Assembly: GCF_964030935.1 (NCBI RefSeq)
Contig: NZ_OZ034990.1
Location: 248,001 to 312,000, forward strand
Source: Rickettsiella endosymbiont of Aleochara curtula
Lineage (GTDB): Bacteria > Pseudomonadota > Gammaproteobacteria > Diplorickettsiales > Diplorickettsiaceae
Direction: 5' to 3'
Length of the DNA: 64,000 bases
The number at the start of each line of letters is the position of its first letter. Within the stretch, counting starts at the first letter, position 1. The notes below the pieces were generated by a model. It was not told where the DNA came from and did not search any database. It was given only the letters and a program-made list of their open reading frames with translations. Made by a program: the position numbers and the translations under genes. Positions 55,982 through 64,000 of the stretch are shown here, one piece after another.

Positions 55982-57142
55982 ATGCTGGAGTTACTGTTTT
56001 TATTGCTGCCTATTGCCGCCGCTTCCGGTTGGTATGCTGCTTTTTGTAAATTTTCCAATTCAAATTCAAGTAAAAAAAACGAATGCAATCGTGAGTATTT
56101 ACGCGGTTTAAATTATTTGCTCAATGAGCAGTCAGATAAAGCGGTGGATACCTTTATTAAGATACTCGAAGTAGATACAGAAACCGTGGAAACCCATTTA
56201 GCCTTAGGTGTGTTATTTCGTCGGCGTGGTGAAATCGATCGCGCTATCCGGCTTCATCAAAATTTGATTGCCAGACCTAATCTCGCGCATGCACAAAAAT
56301 TACAAGCCTTGTTAGCCCTAGGCAGAGATTATTATTGCGCAGGTTTATTAGATAGGGCAGAGCGCTTATTTTTTGAAGTGATCCATCATGACGATAGCGA
56401 GTACGCGCGTATTGCTGTGCGTTATCTATTAGAAATCTACCAACAACAAAAGCGTTGGGAAATCGCCATAAAACAAGCAAAAAAAATTTCGAAATGGGAT
56501 AACAAAATTTTTAAAAATATTGCGCATTATCATTGCGAATTAGCACAGAATTTACTCAATACCAAAGCCAGCCAAAAAGAAGTTATTAAACTCTTAGAGC
56601 AGGCGCTAAAATATGATGTGAACTGTGTTCGAGCTAATCTTATTAAAGGAAAATTGGCCATTGCTGCCGAAAAATGGGAAGAAGCGATTACTATTTATCA
56701 AGCAATAAAAAAACAAGATCCGGATTATATTACTGAAACGTTAGCACCACTTAATCAATGTTATTTACAACATCATTCAGGAACGATAGGGTTATTAGGT
56801 TATTTGCATGAAACACTCAACGAGCATGCACAGACACCCATTTCACTGGCTATCGTTAAATTAATCCAAGAAAATGATAATGATAAAGCACTTCAATTTT
56901 TGACGCGGCAATTACAAGCTAAGCCTTCATTGCCTGGCTTATATCAATTAGTTGATTTACATTTAGCACAAGAAAATTGTTTTCTGACGGATAAAAGTAA
57001 TTTAACTAGCTTAAAAGATCTGATTAAAAAATTGATGGAAAATAAACCGGTCTATCGTTGTTTAAGCTGTGGTTTTAATAGCAAAATGCTTGATTGGCTA
57101 TGCCCGGCGTGTCGTAGTTGGAGTACAATAAAACCACTATGA
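55982..57142 (+). CDS. lapB: lipopolysaccharide assembly protein B
   Basis: 386 residues. An N-terminal membrane anchor (MLELLFLLLPIAAASGWYAA), then TPR units over about 45-345 (YLLNEQSDKAVDTFIKIL; LALGVLFRRRGEIDRAIRLH), and a C-terminal rubredoxin-like zinc domain CLSCG / CPAC (about 358-378). E. coli LapB is 389 residues with the same start, so the ATG at 55982 is chosen although the frame is open from 55934 inside the repeat element. It adapts FtsH to LpxC. pyrF, the usual next gene, is absent here. Confidence 0.95.
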   Translation: MLELLFLLLPIAAASGWYAAFCKFSNSNSSKKNECNREYLRGLNYLLNEQSDKAVDTFIKILEVDTETVETHLALGVLFRRRGEIDRAIRLHQNLIARPNLAHAQKLQALLALGRDYYCAGLLDRAERLFFEVIHHDDSEYARIAVRYLLEIYQQQKRWEIAIKQAKKISKWDNKIFKNIAHYHCELAQNLLNTKASQKEVIKLLEQALKYDVNCVRANLIKGKLAIAAEKWEEAITIYQAIKKQDPDYITETLAPLNQCYLQHHSGTIGLLGYLHETLNEHAQTPISLAIVKLIQENDNDKALQFLTRQLQAKPSLPGLYQLVDLHLAQENCFLTDKSNLTSLKDLIKKLMENKPVYRCLSCGFNSKMLDWLCPACRSWSTIKPL

Positions 57143-57157
57143 AAAGATATAAAAAAA

Positions 57158-57640
57158 ATGACTCACACTCAATTTGACTCAACAAAAAAGTTTACGATAC
57201 GTCCGGCATTAGCCGATGATCTTCCTATTATTGGCGATTTATGGCTGAAGGGGAGTTTTGAGGCACATCCTTTTGTTGCAGCGACTTATTGGCAGGAACA
57301 ACTACGTACGATGTTAAATGATTATTTACCGATTTGTGAATGTTGGGTATTGGAAGTCGATCATGAAGTACTTGGATTTAGCGCTTTGCATGCCGATGAA
57401 TTATCGGCCTTATTTGTTCGCTCTGACAAACAAGGCCAAGGTTATGGTGTTGCTTTGCTTAATCATGCCAAACAATTAAGACCTGCACTTTGGATGGCTG
57501 TCTATGAACAAAACCAGCGTACCTTGTTATTTTATCAACAACATGGCTTCAGGAAAGAAAAACGCCGACGTTGTGAAAACACCCAAGTATGGGAATGGGT
57601 AATGCGAAGAGAGAATAAAAATGCGATTAAGCTAAATTAA
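57158..57640 (+). CDS. GNAT-family N-acetyltransferase
   Basis: 160 residues covering one GNAT domain. The acetyl-CoA loop is VRSDKQGQGYGVALLNHA (about 89-106), preceded by the beta-strand LSALFV and followed by VYEQNQRTLLFYQQHGFRKE, the usual end of the fold. It resembles YjaB-like enzymes. The substrate is unknown. Its 3' end overlaps the convergent ABC-F gene by 14 bases. Confidence 0.85.
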   Translation: MTHTQFDSTKKFTIRPALADDLPIIGDLWLKGSFEAHPFVAATYWQEQLRTMLNDYLPICECWVLEVDHEVLGFSALHADELSALFVRSDKQGQGYGVALLNHAKQLRPALWMAVYEQNQRTLLFYQQHGFRKEKRRRCENTQVWEWVMRRENKNAIKLN

Positions 57641-59207
57641 TCGCATCTAATCGTTTAACATCTTGTAACTTCTTTTCATGTGAAATGAATAAAATGCGAT
57701 CCGCTATTTTATTGATGAAATGTCGATCGTGGCTCACGAAGAGTAATGTGCCAGGATAATTGCGTAAGGCACTCGCCAGCGCTTCAGTTGCTTCAATATC
57801 GAGATGGTTGGTGGGTTCATCCAGGATTAAGACATTCGCCGATTCTAATACCATTTTTGCCAATAATAAGCGGGCCGCTTCACCGCCGCTTAAGGCTAAA
57901 ATATCTTTGAGAACATCTTCTTTATTAAACAAGACTTGCGCTAGGGTTTTACGTATCGATTGCTCACTGATGCCAGTGGAATATTGTTCTAACCAGGCTA
58001 AAACGGTTGCATGTTTATTCAGTAAATCATGATGGTCCTGTGAAAAATAACTGGTATGCGTTTCATAACCCCACTCAACACTGCCTTGGTCAGATGGAAT
58101 TGTGTTGAGTAATATTTTAATTAAGGTTGATTTACCAATACCATTTTCACCCATAATCGCTACTTTTTCGCCACGCTTTATCTCGAAGTTCAGCTGCTGG
58201 AAAAGTTTTTTCTCTTGAAAGTTTTTCGCTAATGCTTTAACGCGTAGCACCCATTTTCCAGAAGGGCGTATCGATTTGAATTGAAATGTTGGGGATAATC
58301 GCGAAGATTGTTTAATATCTGGAATTTCCATTTTGGCGATCATTTTCACACGTGATTGGGCCATTTTCGCTCGGTTAGCACTGGCGCGAAATCTATCCAC
58401 AAAACTTTGCATGCTCGCTATTTTAAGTTCTACACTACGTTTTTCTTGGAGTTTTTGCTCAATAATTAATTGTTTTTCCGCAAGAAATTTTTCATAGTTG
58501 CCGCTATATTGGCGTATTTCACCGTAATCGACATCCAGGATCTGATCCGCCAAGCGATTGATGAATTCGACATCGTGCGAGATAAACAGTAACAAACCTG
58601 AAAATTCATTTTTTAAATATTTTTCCAACCAGACGATGGAGATAAAATCCAAATGATTAGTCGGCTCATCCAATAATAAAATGTCAGGCTCTTGAAACAA
58701 GGCTTGTGCCAGCAAAACTCGCAATTTAAAGCCGCCCGATAGCGTGCTTAACGGTTTTTCGTGGTATGCAAGTTGTATTCCTAAACCCATTAATAATTTG
58801 GCGGCTAAAGCATGAGCGCTATAACCATTCAAACGCGCAATTTCTTCTTCGAGCTTACCTAAACGATTGATGTTTTTTGGGTTATGCAGATCACTGTGTA
58901 GCAATTTATCTTTTTCTTGCATGGCTTGCCATAAGGCAGGTTTGCCTTGTAACACGATATCGATAATCAGTGTATTCTCGTAGCGAAATTGATCTTGTTT
59001 CAACCATCCCACACTGGCGGTTTTAGGAATGGATAGTGTACCGGCGATGGGTTGCTCTGCGCCGGTAAGTAATTTTAAAAAAGTAGATTTACCCGCGCCA
59101 TTCGCACCGACTAAGGCATAACGACTGTGTGACGATAAAATGAGATTAACGTCATAAAATAGCAGTTTTTCGCCATACGCCATGCTGAGTTGATTAATCG
59201 ATATCAT
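57627..59207 (-). CDS. ybiT: ABC-F family ATPase, YbiT-like
   Basis: 526 residues with two ATPase domains and no membrane part. Walker A motifs GANGAGKST (about 34) and GENGIGKST (about 350), signatures LSGGFKLR and LSGGEAAR, Walker B ILLLDEPTNHLD and LILDEPTNHLD. The linker between the domains has the P-site tRNA-interaction motif region (AEKQLIIEQKLQEKRSVELK). ABC-F proteins act on the ribosome in translation control or antibiotic protection. Similarity is best to E. coli YbiT; the symbol is tentative. Confidence 0.85.
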   Translation of the reverse strand: MISINQLSMAYGEKLLFYDVNLILSSHSRYALVGANGAGKSTFLKLLTGAEQPIAGTLSIPKTASVGWLKQDQFRYENTLIIDIVLQGKPALWQAMQEKDKLLHSDLHNPKNINRLGKLEEEIARLNGYSAHALAAKLLMGLGIQLAYHEKPLSTLSGGFKLRVLLAQALFQEPDILLLDEPTNHLDFISIVWLEKYLKNEFSGLLLFISHDVEFINRLADQILDVDYGEIRQYSGNYEKFLAEKQLIIEQKLQEKRSVELKIASMQSFVDRFRASANRAKMAQSRVKMIAKMEIPDIKQSSRLSPTFQFKSIRPSGKWVLRVKALAKNFQEKKLFQQLNFEIKRGEKVAIMGENGIGKSTLIKILLNTIPSDQGSVEWGYETHTSYFSQDHHDLLNKHATVLAWLEQYSTGISEQSIRKTLAQVLFNKEDVLKDILALSGGEAARLLLAKMVLESANVLILDEPTNHLDIEATEALASALRNYPGTLLFVSHDRHFINKIADRILFISHEKKLQDVKRLDAINLA

Positions 59208-59381
59208 ACTTTATTGCTCAAAAATTTAATTTTTGCCGATAGTATACGGGTCTTACTGAAAAGGCGAATTTTCTGTGCGTAAGCCTTTAAAAATGTCAGT
59301 CTTATGACCCTATACGCACGACTAATAATCGATCAATAATAGGCTCGCAGTTTGGATTATCTTTATTTATAAGGATTTAAC

Positions 59382-60077
59382 ATGAATGCAGTAGGAAATC
59401 AGGATTATGCTTTACCGATAAGATATAGGGAAGGGTGCAAGCGTATCGGTATCTTTTCTCTCCTTTCCTCCGATAGTGCTACCGCCACGCATTTTAAGCT
59501 AAGTATAAAATTATCACTCGTATCTGAACATTATAATTTTGAATTGATTGAAAATAGTTTAGAGATACTGCAAAGATCAAACGATGATTTGAGTGATTAT
59601 GATCAACAAAGATTATTTAATCTTCTGATCAACTATCTATGCAAAATACAAGAACAACAAAGCCTTTATTTTTATATGGCTTATGCCAGCTTAGGCTCCA
59701 TCTTCACGGGTTGGGTGATAATGGCAGCAATACCCAATCTAAGTATTATTTTGGGCGGAGCATTATTAAGTATATTATTGATTATCGGTGTTGAGATGCT
59801 GATTGCTATCAGTATCGGTATATTAGTGGGCTATTTTTTATATAAAAACATTAATCATAAAGTTCAATTGCAATTGGAAAACAAATTATTAGATGCCTTT
59901 ATTATTTATAAGGATTATTTAGATACGATTGATTCTTTCATCCAACCCACTACCACTCAAGCAAATAAGCAGGTGACACAATTTTTTACTCTCCAAAATC
60001 GTAGACGCATTTGTTCAGCTGAGAATGTTGAACAAATTAATTTTATAAAGCCGATAATTTCTGTTAATCCTGCATAA
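59382..60077 (+). CDS. orphan protein with central membrane hairpin
   Basis: 231 residues, no known family. A soluble helical N-terminal region (1-105), two close membrane helices (about 108-130 and 133-162, YASLGSIFTGWVIMAAIPNL then ILGGALLSILLIIGVEMLIA), then a helical and tail region (about 165-231). The layout resembles the orphan at 21944. AAGGAT precedes the ATG. It is the first of three orphan genes at the window end. Confidence 0.65.
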   Translation: MNAVGNQDYALPIRYREGCKRIGIFSLLSSDSATATHFKLSIKLSLVSEHYNFELIENSLEILQRSNDDLSDYDQQRLFNLLINYLCKIQEQQSLYFYMAYASLGSIFTGWVIMAAIPNLSIILGGALLSILLIIGVEMLIAISIGILVGYFLYKNINHKVQLQLENKLLDAFIIYKDYLDTIDSFIQPTTTQANKQVTQFFTLQNRRRICSAENVEQINFIKPIISVNPA

Positions 60078-60399
60078 AAAATCTAAACACCATGATTATA
60101 TTTTTTAAAAAACAGATTGGAATCATCAAAAAGTTATGCTAGATTAATTTCTAAATAAGCTACGATCGTATACAGTCAATTCGCATTAAATAAAAATATT
60201 AGTTTTATAAACAAATATTTTTAAACTAAATAACATTAATTAATATAGGGAAATTATTTCACCCATTAATCGTCTAAATTAGTTTCAGCCTAAAACTTAT
60301 TGCCTTATATTTTAAGCTGAAAATTATTTTAAACGCTAAAATTAAAAAACAAAAAACCTCTCAATAAAATATAAAAAAAATCTTAAAAAGGAGATGGAT
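60078..60399. other. AT-rich intergenic region
   Basis: 322 bases without a gene between two orphan genes. It is very AT-rich, with several TTTTAA stretches but no pair at PmrA-box spacing. It ends in AAGGAG, the ribosome site for 60400. No repeat or RNA gene seen. Confidence 0.5.
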
Positions 60400-62451
60400 A
60401 TGCAATTATCAATTAACGGTGAGGACACAGAACTCGAGAATTCCCTCCTTATTAATATAGAGGAAGACAATAATGCATTAAATGCGGTTATTAAATATTA
60501 CCTGGACGGGGAAGGGCATAGTCGCTTAGCCGATGAAGTATTTAAACAATCCGGCTTAGCTGTTATCGCTTTTTTTGGTGTAATATTCTATTACGTTCCT
60601 GCGAAAGCGTATGCCGAATCTATTTGCGCTGATCCAACCTATAAGGACATCCCTTGTAATTTTATTCTTATAAATCATTTGACAGGTACGATGTTGGTAG
60701 CAGTGGGGATATTAATATCGGCAACGAATGCATTTTTTGATCGGCAAAAGGCAGAATTCATTCCAATTAAGTTAAAGGATTATTTAAAATATCCTTTAAG
60801 TGTCAAGCAAAAACTAGCAGAAAATACAGTGACCTTCGCAGGTTCGTTTATTGCTTCTATCCCTTTTATGATAATCACTTGTGTTAACCCAATACCCGGT
60901 TTACCTAAGATGTTAATCATTTCCCAAGCCTTTATTGTGGGGGTAACGAATACCTTATTACATTTATTACCCTTCAAGTTGGCGTTAAAAAATTCGTTAT
61001 ATCGCGCACCTTTTTTACCTTTAGAATTTATTTATCACGTAATATCTAATGCGCTACAAACCGAAGAAAAAAAACAAGAAAAAAAATTAGAAGCGCAAAT
61101 AAATTTACCTTTTCAAAGGATTAAGCAACGCTTGATTGATCATTTAGCTCTAGGACAAAGGCTGTTAAGTATTTATGGCTTTAGCTTTGCAGGGTGTAGT
61201 TATAGTAATGAAGTAAAAAATGACATTCGCGACATTAAAGAAACAGAGCAGGCACCCTTAGAATTATTAACCAAACTACTCGATCGTTTACATGTGATGT
61301 CGTTGAATCGAACTATTTCTTCATCCGGCAGCATCAATAACTTTTTTAGAAAAGCAGTTTATATACCAGGTGCATCTTGGGTGATATTAGCTTGTGCGGG
61401 GTTTTGGGGTGGTACCTATAACGAAATGACTGAATTGACTGGCAATCCAGTATCCGGCGCGGTCATTTCAGCGCCTTCTATTTATTGTTTAGGTGTGTTA
61501 TTAGCATTTTTTGGCGGAAATGCTTTACAAAATAGTTATGATTATTTGACTGCATGGAAAGATGATACGGTTAAAGTCCCTATGGCTTTTAAACTTTATC
61601 CAAAAACATCGGTCTTATTGATTATGATATCGATGTATTTATCGGCTTTTTCTTATGCCGCAGGGGCGCAATTAATTAATGATAATTTTAATGATAAATT
61701 GGAATTTTTGCGTCCTTATTTACTCGATTTAGCTAAAACCGGTTTAACTTTTTTAGGCTTTAATGCCATTATGGATTTCTTTAGTCATGTGCTCAGTAAA
61801 TTTGCACAATATGGCGGCGCTGAAGACACACAAACAGTGGCTAGACTTTATGAAGCGTTAAGCCAAATGCAAGATAGTATCCAACTGATACAACACCCAT
61901 TATTATTAGATTCCTTAGCGCAAGCATCAACCGATCAGTTAAAAAATATTTTGAATATTAAAGACAAACACGATCTGGAAAATTTTGGTGTAACACTTAT
62001 TCAACTGACAGATAGCTTTAAAATAAAAATACGTAAAGAAGCAGCATCCCTGGAAAATATCGATGAAAGCCTATTAAAACTATTAGGTAAATTAGAGGAC
62101 AAAAATTATAGCCTCGAGCATATCGAAGCATTGATAAATTATTTAGATACAGAACCGGAATTAATTTTATCTTTTAGCTTGAAAGAAGTTTGTCAGGAAT
62201 ATAAGGCGGTTTGTGAAATTATACAAAAGCTAGATATTGTAAACTTAATGAAAGAGCGTGATGCTAATCTAATAAATGACGCTGAGTTAGCGGGACCTTC
62301 TTCAGAAACGACGCGTTTGCTCCCTCCAAGAGCTTTAGGAGGCTCGATTCAAAGTAGATTTTTTCATCCACCGCGACCCTTTGATTATTATGATGGTAGA
62401 GGTTCGAGTCTTTCACCGGCCTTTTCAAGCTCGAATAACGTAGGTGTATAG
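60400..62451 (+). CDS. large orphan membrane protein
   Basis: 683 residues, not recognised. About eight or nine membrane helices fall in two groups (about 45-215 and 325-465), separated by a soluble charged loop (about 218-320). A soluble helical region (about 475-620) and a proline/serine/arginine-rich disordered tail follow. Two ATGs lie close together: 60394 sits right against the ribosome site AAGGAG, while 60400 is six bases from it, so 60400 is chosen. It has no transporter motif that I can name. Confidence 0.65.
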   Translation: MQLSINGEDTELENSLLINIEEDNNALNAVIKYYLDGEGHSRLADEVFKQSGLAVIAFFGVIFYYVPAKAYAESICADPTYKDIPCNFILINHLTGTMLVAVGILISATNAFFDRQKAEFIPIKLKDYLKYPLSVKQKLAENTVTFAGSFIASIPFMIITCVNPIPGLPKMLIISQAFIVGVTNTLLHLLPFKLALKNSLYRAPFLPLEFIYHVISNALQTEEKKQEKKLEAQINLPFQRIKQRLIDHLALGQRLLSIYGFSFAGCSYSNEVKNDIRDIKETEQAPLELLTKLLDRLHVMSLNRTISSSGSINNFFRKAVYIPGASWVILACAGFWGGTYNEMTELTGNPVSGAVISAPSIYCLGVLLAFFGGNALQNSYDYLTAWKDDTVKVPMAFKLYPKTSVLLIMISMYLSAFSYAAGAQLINDNFNDKLEFLRPYLLDLAKTGLTFLGFNAIMDFFSHVLSKFAQYGGAEDTQTVARLYEALSQMQDSIQLIQHPLLLDSLAQASTDQLKNILNIKDKHDLENFGVTLIQLTDSFKIKIRKEAASLENIDESLLKLLGKLEDKNYSLEHIEALINYLDTEPELILSFSLKEVCQEYKAVCEIIQKLDIVNLMKERDANLINDAELAGPSSETTRLLPPRALGGSIQSRFFHPPRPFDYYDGRGSSLSPAFSSSNNVGV

Positions 62452-62576
62452 CAGACATTTTATGGGAACAATTGCCTGTGATTGATGCGTATTAGATGAA
62501 GTTGTTGATAGATTTTTGAACATTAGAACTCAATCGATCCTGAATCCACGTATATAAATAATTTAGGGAATAAAAT

Positions 62577-63677
62577 ATGTTAGAGAATAACTCGCACGAT
62601 GAGGAGCTTTTACTACGTAAACACGCCGCAAAAGGGGAGTTTGAAAAAGTTCAAGAAATTTTAGATGGAAATAGGAATAATGGAAGTTCAAGGTTTAATA
62701 TAGATAGTCAAAGTTCTAACGGAAATACAGCCTTGCATTGGGCTTGTTTTAAGGCAGTGGAAATATATAAAGGTAATTCTGCAGATTATAGTAAAACTAT
62801 TCAGCTGTTAATCCAATATGGCGCGAACTATCTTTCTGTAAACAAAATAAAAAAAAAGCCGTGTGATTTATTTAGAGAAAGTGATGAATATTTAAACTCT
62901 CTTCATGCAGGCTTAATCAAAGAAGGTTCCTGCTATTTTAGTTTAATGCATTCTATATTAAAAAAAGAATGCCAAAAAATTACTTTACCCTCGGAACTTG
63001 AGGGTGAATCAGCAATAGCAACGGGTTTATATTCAATTATAGATGGATTAAAACTGATTGAGTTTTTTCCAAAAAAAGAACACGAAGATAGTTTTACAAT
63101 TCTTAGTTTGGCTTGTGGTATCTCTAATGAGATCCTACCTTTAATCCTCTATTTTCAACATCATAATAAGAAAATTAATTATATTGGCATAGATAATAAC
63201 AACGCTATAATTGAAGACAACAGAGCTAGGTATAAAGCGTATGAAAATGTGAGATTCTTTTGTGCGGATGCCTCTAATTCCAGTGAAATGAGCGTAATTA
63301 TACCGTCGCACGCTATTGATTTTGGGATAATGCGTAATGGAGATTTCACCGAGAGCAACGGTAGACAGCATATATTTTGCCAAATAGTAAATCAGGTATT
63401 TCCAAAGCTAATTAAACCTGACTGCCCTATATTAATGACATTTCAAACTGAATATGAACTGAATATATGCAATATAAAGACTCAGCTCAATCATAATTTT
63501 AGAAAATTTAGAAAAGGTAATTTTTTTGATAATGGTAAAAGATGTTCTTTCTCTACTCAACGTGGCAATGAAAGTATCCTGACTTATCCCGATAGGTATA
63601 GTTTTATTTTAAATTTAGATCCGGAGCCGGCTAATCAAAATCAATTAAGTCATAGCATGCAAAAGTTACGCATGTAG
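62577..63677 (+). CDS. ankyrin-repeat protein with methyltransferase-like domain, effector candidate
   Basis: 366 residues, no signal peptide or membrane helix. The N-terminal part (about 12-100) has about two ankyrin repeats: AAKGEFEKVQEIL, SSNGNTALHWACFKAV and TIQLLIQYGANYLSVN. Residues 170-290 look like a class I methyltransferase Rossmann fold: motif I TILSLACGISNEI (from 174), motif II NYIGIDNNNAI, motif III VRFFCADASN, then an IDFGIMRNGDF segment at the motif IV position. The C-terminus is basic. The combination suggests recruitment to a host protein by ankyrins and methylation of a target. Activity is inferred. Confidence 0.7.
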   Translation: MLENNSHDEELLLRKHAAKGEFEKVQEILDGNRNNGSSRFNIDSQSSNGNTALHWACFKAVEIYKGNSADYSKTIQLLIQYGANYLSVNKIKKKPCDLFRESDEYLNSLHAGLIKEGSCYFSLMHSILKKECQKITLPSELEGESAIATGLYSIIDGLKLIEFFPKKEHEDSFTILSLACGISNEILPLILYFQHHNKKINYIGIDNNNAIIEDNRARYKAYENVRFFCADASNSSEMSVIIPSHAIDFGIMRNGDFTESNGRQHIFCQIVNQVFPKLIKPDCPILMTFQTEYELNICNIKTQLNHNFRKFRKGNFFDNGKRCSFSTQRGNESILTYPDRYSFILNLDPEPANQNQLSHSMQKLRM

Positions 63678-64000
63678 TGAAACAAGGTTACTTGCTTCAT
63701 TGTTTATTTTATCCCTGAATTAGAAAATTAATGGCTGAAATTTTTAAAAAAGGGCTGCATATGATCTGAATGCGCGTAAAAGAGGCTTCTATATATCCGA
63801 TAACTTTTATTATCGGATGTTGCATAACGAATCAAAAAAACTTAACAAGTTGCTCTTATAACTTGAATTCAAGTCCGGTGCATTCAGATCCTATCAGCCT
63901 ATCAGTCAAAACGATTAACAAACAACAAATATTCCATTTAAGGTGCAAACCGTCGTCTCGCCGGTAACTACGTTACCCAATCCTATTACCGAGCTAGGAT
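63678..64000. other. window end without a supported gene
   Basis: 323 bases with no convincing coding region. A perfect 8-base hairpin TCCGATAA / TTATCGGA (63796-63817) with a six-base loop lies about 120 bases after the last stop. No U-run follows. A small open frame covers it, but its composition is not protein-like. Confidence 0.4.

Noticed and set aside
63770-63967. A 65-codon open frame at the window end
   Set aside because: No ribosome site, unusual composition, and it covers a perfect hairpin; no similarity to any protein I know.
1-64000. tRNA genes, insertion sequences or prophage
   Set aside because: I scanned for T-arm-like GGTTCGAATCC motifs, transposase or integrase motifs and phage structural genes and saw none that held up.

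Overview
The window looks like a chromosomal piece of a host-associated gammaproteobacterium of the order Legionellales, most likely a Coxiellaceae/Rickettsiella-like intracellular bacterium. This is inferred from three things: an AT-rich genome, core genes in recognisable gammaproteobacterial order (prfB-lysS, radC-rpmB-rpmG, aspS-yebC-ruvCAB-tolQRAB-pal-cpoB, truA-accD-folC-dedD, cmk-rpsA-lapAB), and many large orphan helical or membrane proteins between the core blocks. I found no tRNA, rRNA, insertion sequence or CRISPR array.

Layout. 1-2656 is the end of the complex I operon (nuoM partial, nuoN). 2672-7576 holds a DolP-like lipoprotein, a fatty-acid desaturase, a small coiled-coil protein, prfB (with its +1 programmed frameshift) and lysS. 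7593-11410 is a minus-strand block: rpmG (too short for most ORF callers), rpmB, radC, an EVE-domain protein and proS. 11749-16703 is an accessory island with a 1378-residue repeat protein and a small orphan. 16826-26048 is the aspS/yebC/ruv/tolQRA block, interrupted by an antisense orphan between ruvA and ruvB and lacking ybgC. 26239-35527 splits the tol-pal locus and carries orphan proteins (one behind a PmrA-box-like promoter), a cupin, a class C beta-lactamase, an MFS permease, an AmpD-like amidase that has lost all three zinc ligands, and a cytochrome b561. 35531-38549 completes tolB-pal-cpoB.

38670-57142 is core sequence with cargo. truA, accD-folC and dedD keep their usual relative order but are separated by potABCD and by a purine permease, a SbmA/YddA-type ABC exporter and a CopA-CopB fusion copper oxidase. 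Next come a eukaryotic-type orotidine decarboxylase gene placed upstream of cmk, then rpsA, lapA and lapB. 57158-64000 contains a GNAT acetyltransferase, a YbiT-type ABC-F ATPase and three orphan genes. The last of these joins ankyrin repeats to a methyltransferase-like domain.

Common threads. Nine copies of an interspersed inverted-repeat element (ends like CGTCATTGCGAGC and GCTCGCAATGACG) sit in gaps between genes, often where the ancestral gene order is broken. The orphan proteins fall into recognisable groups: alpha-helical solenoid repeats (11749, 28387 and probably 26239), proteins with a central membrane hairpin (21944, 59382), and an ankyrin-enzyme fusion. These are the kinds of protein that Dot/Icm-bearing Legionellales deliver into host cells, but secretion is inferred here, not shown. 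The permeases for polyamines, purines and peptides fit a bacterium that draws on host metabolites.
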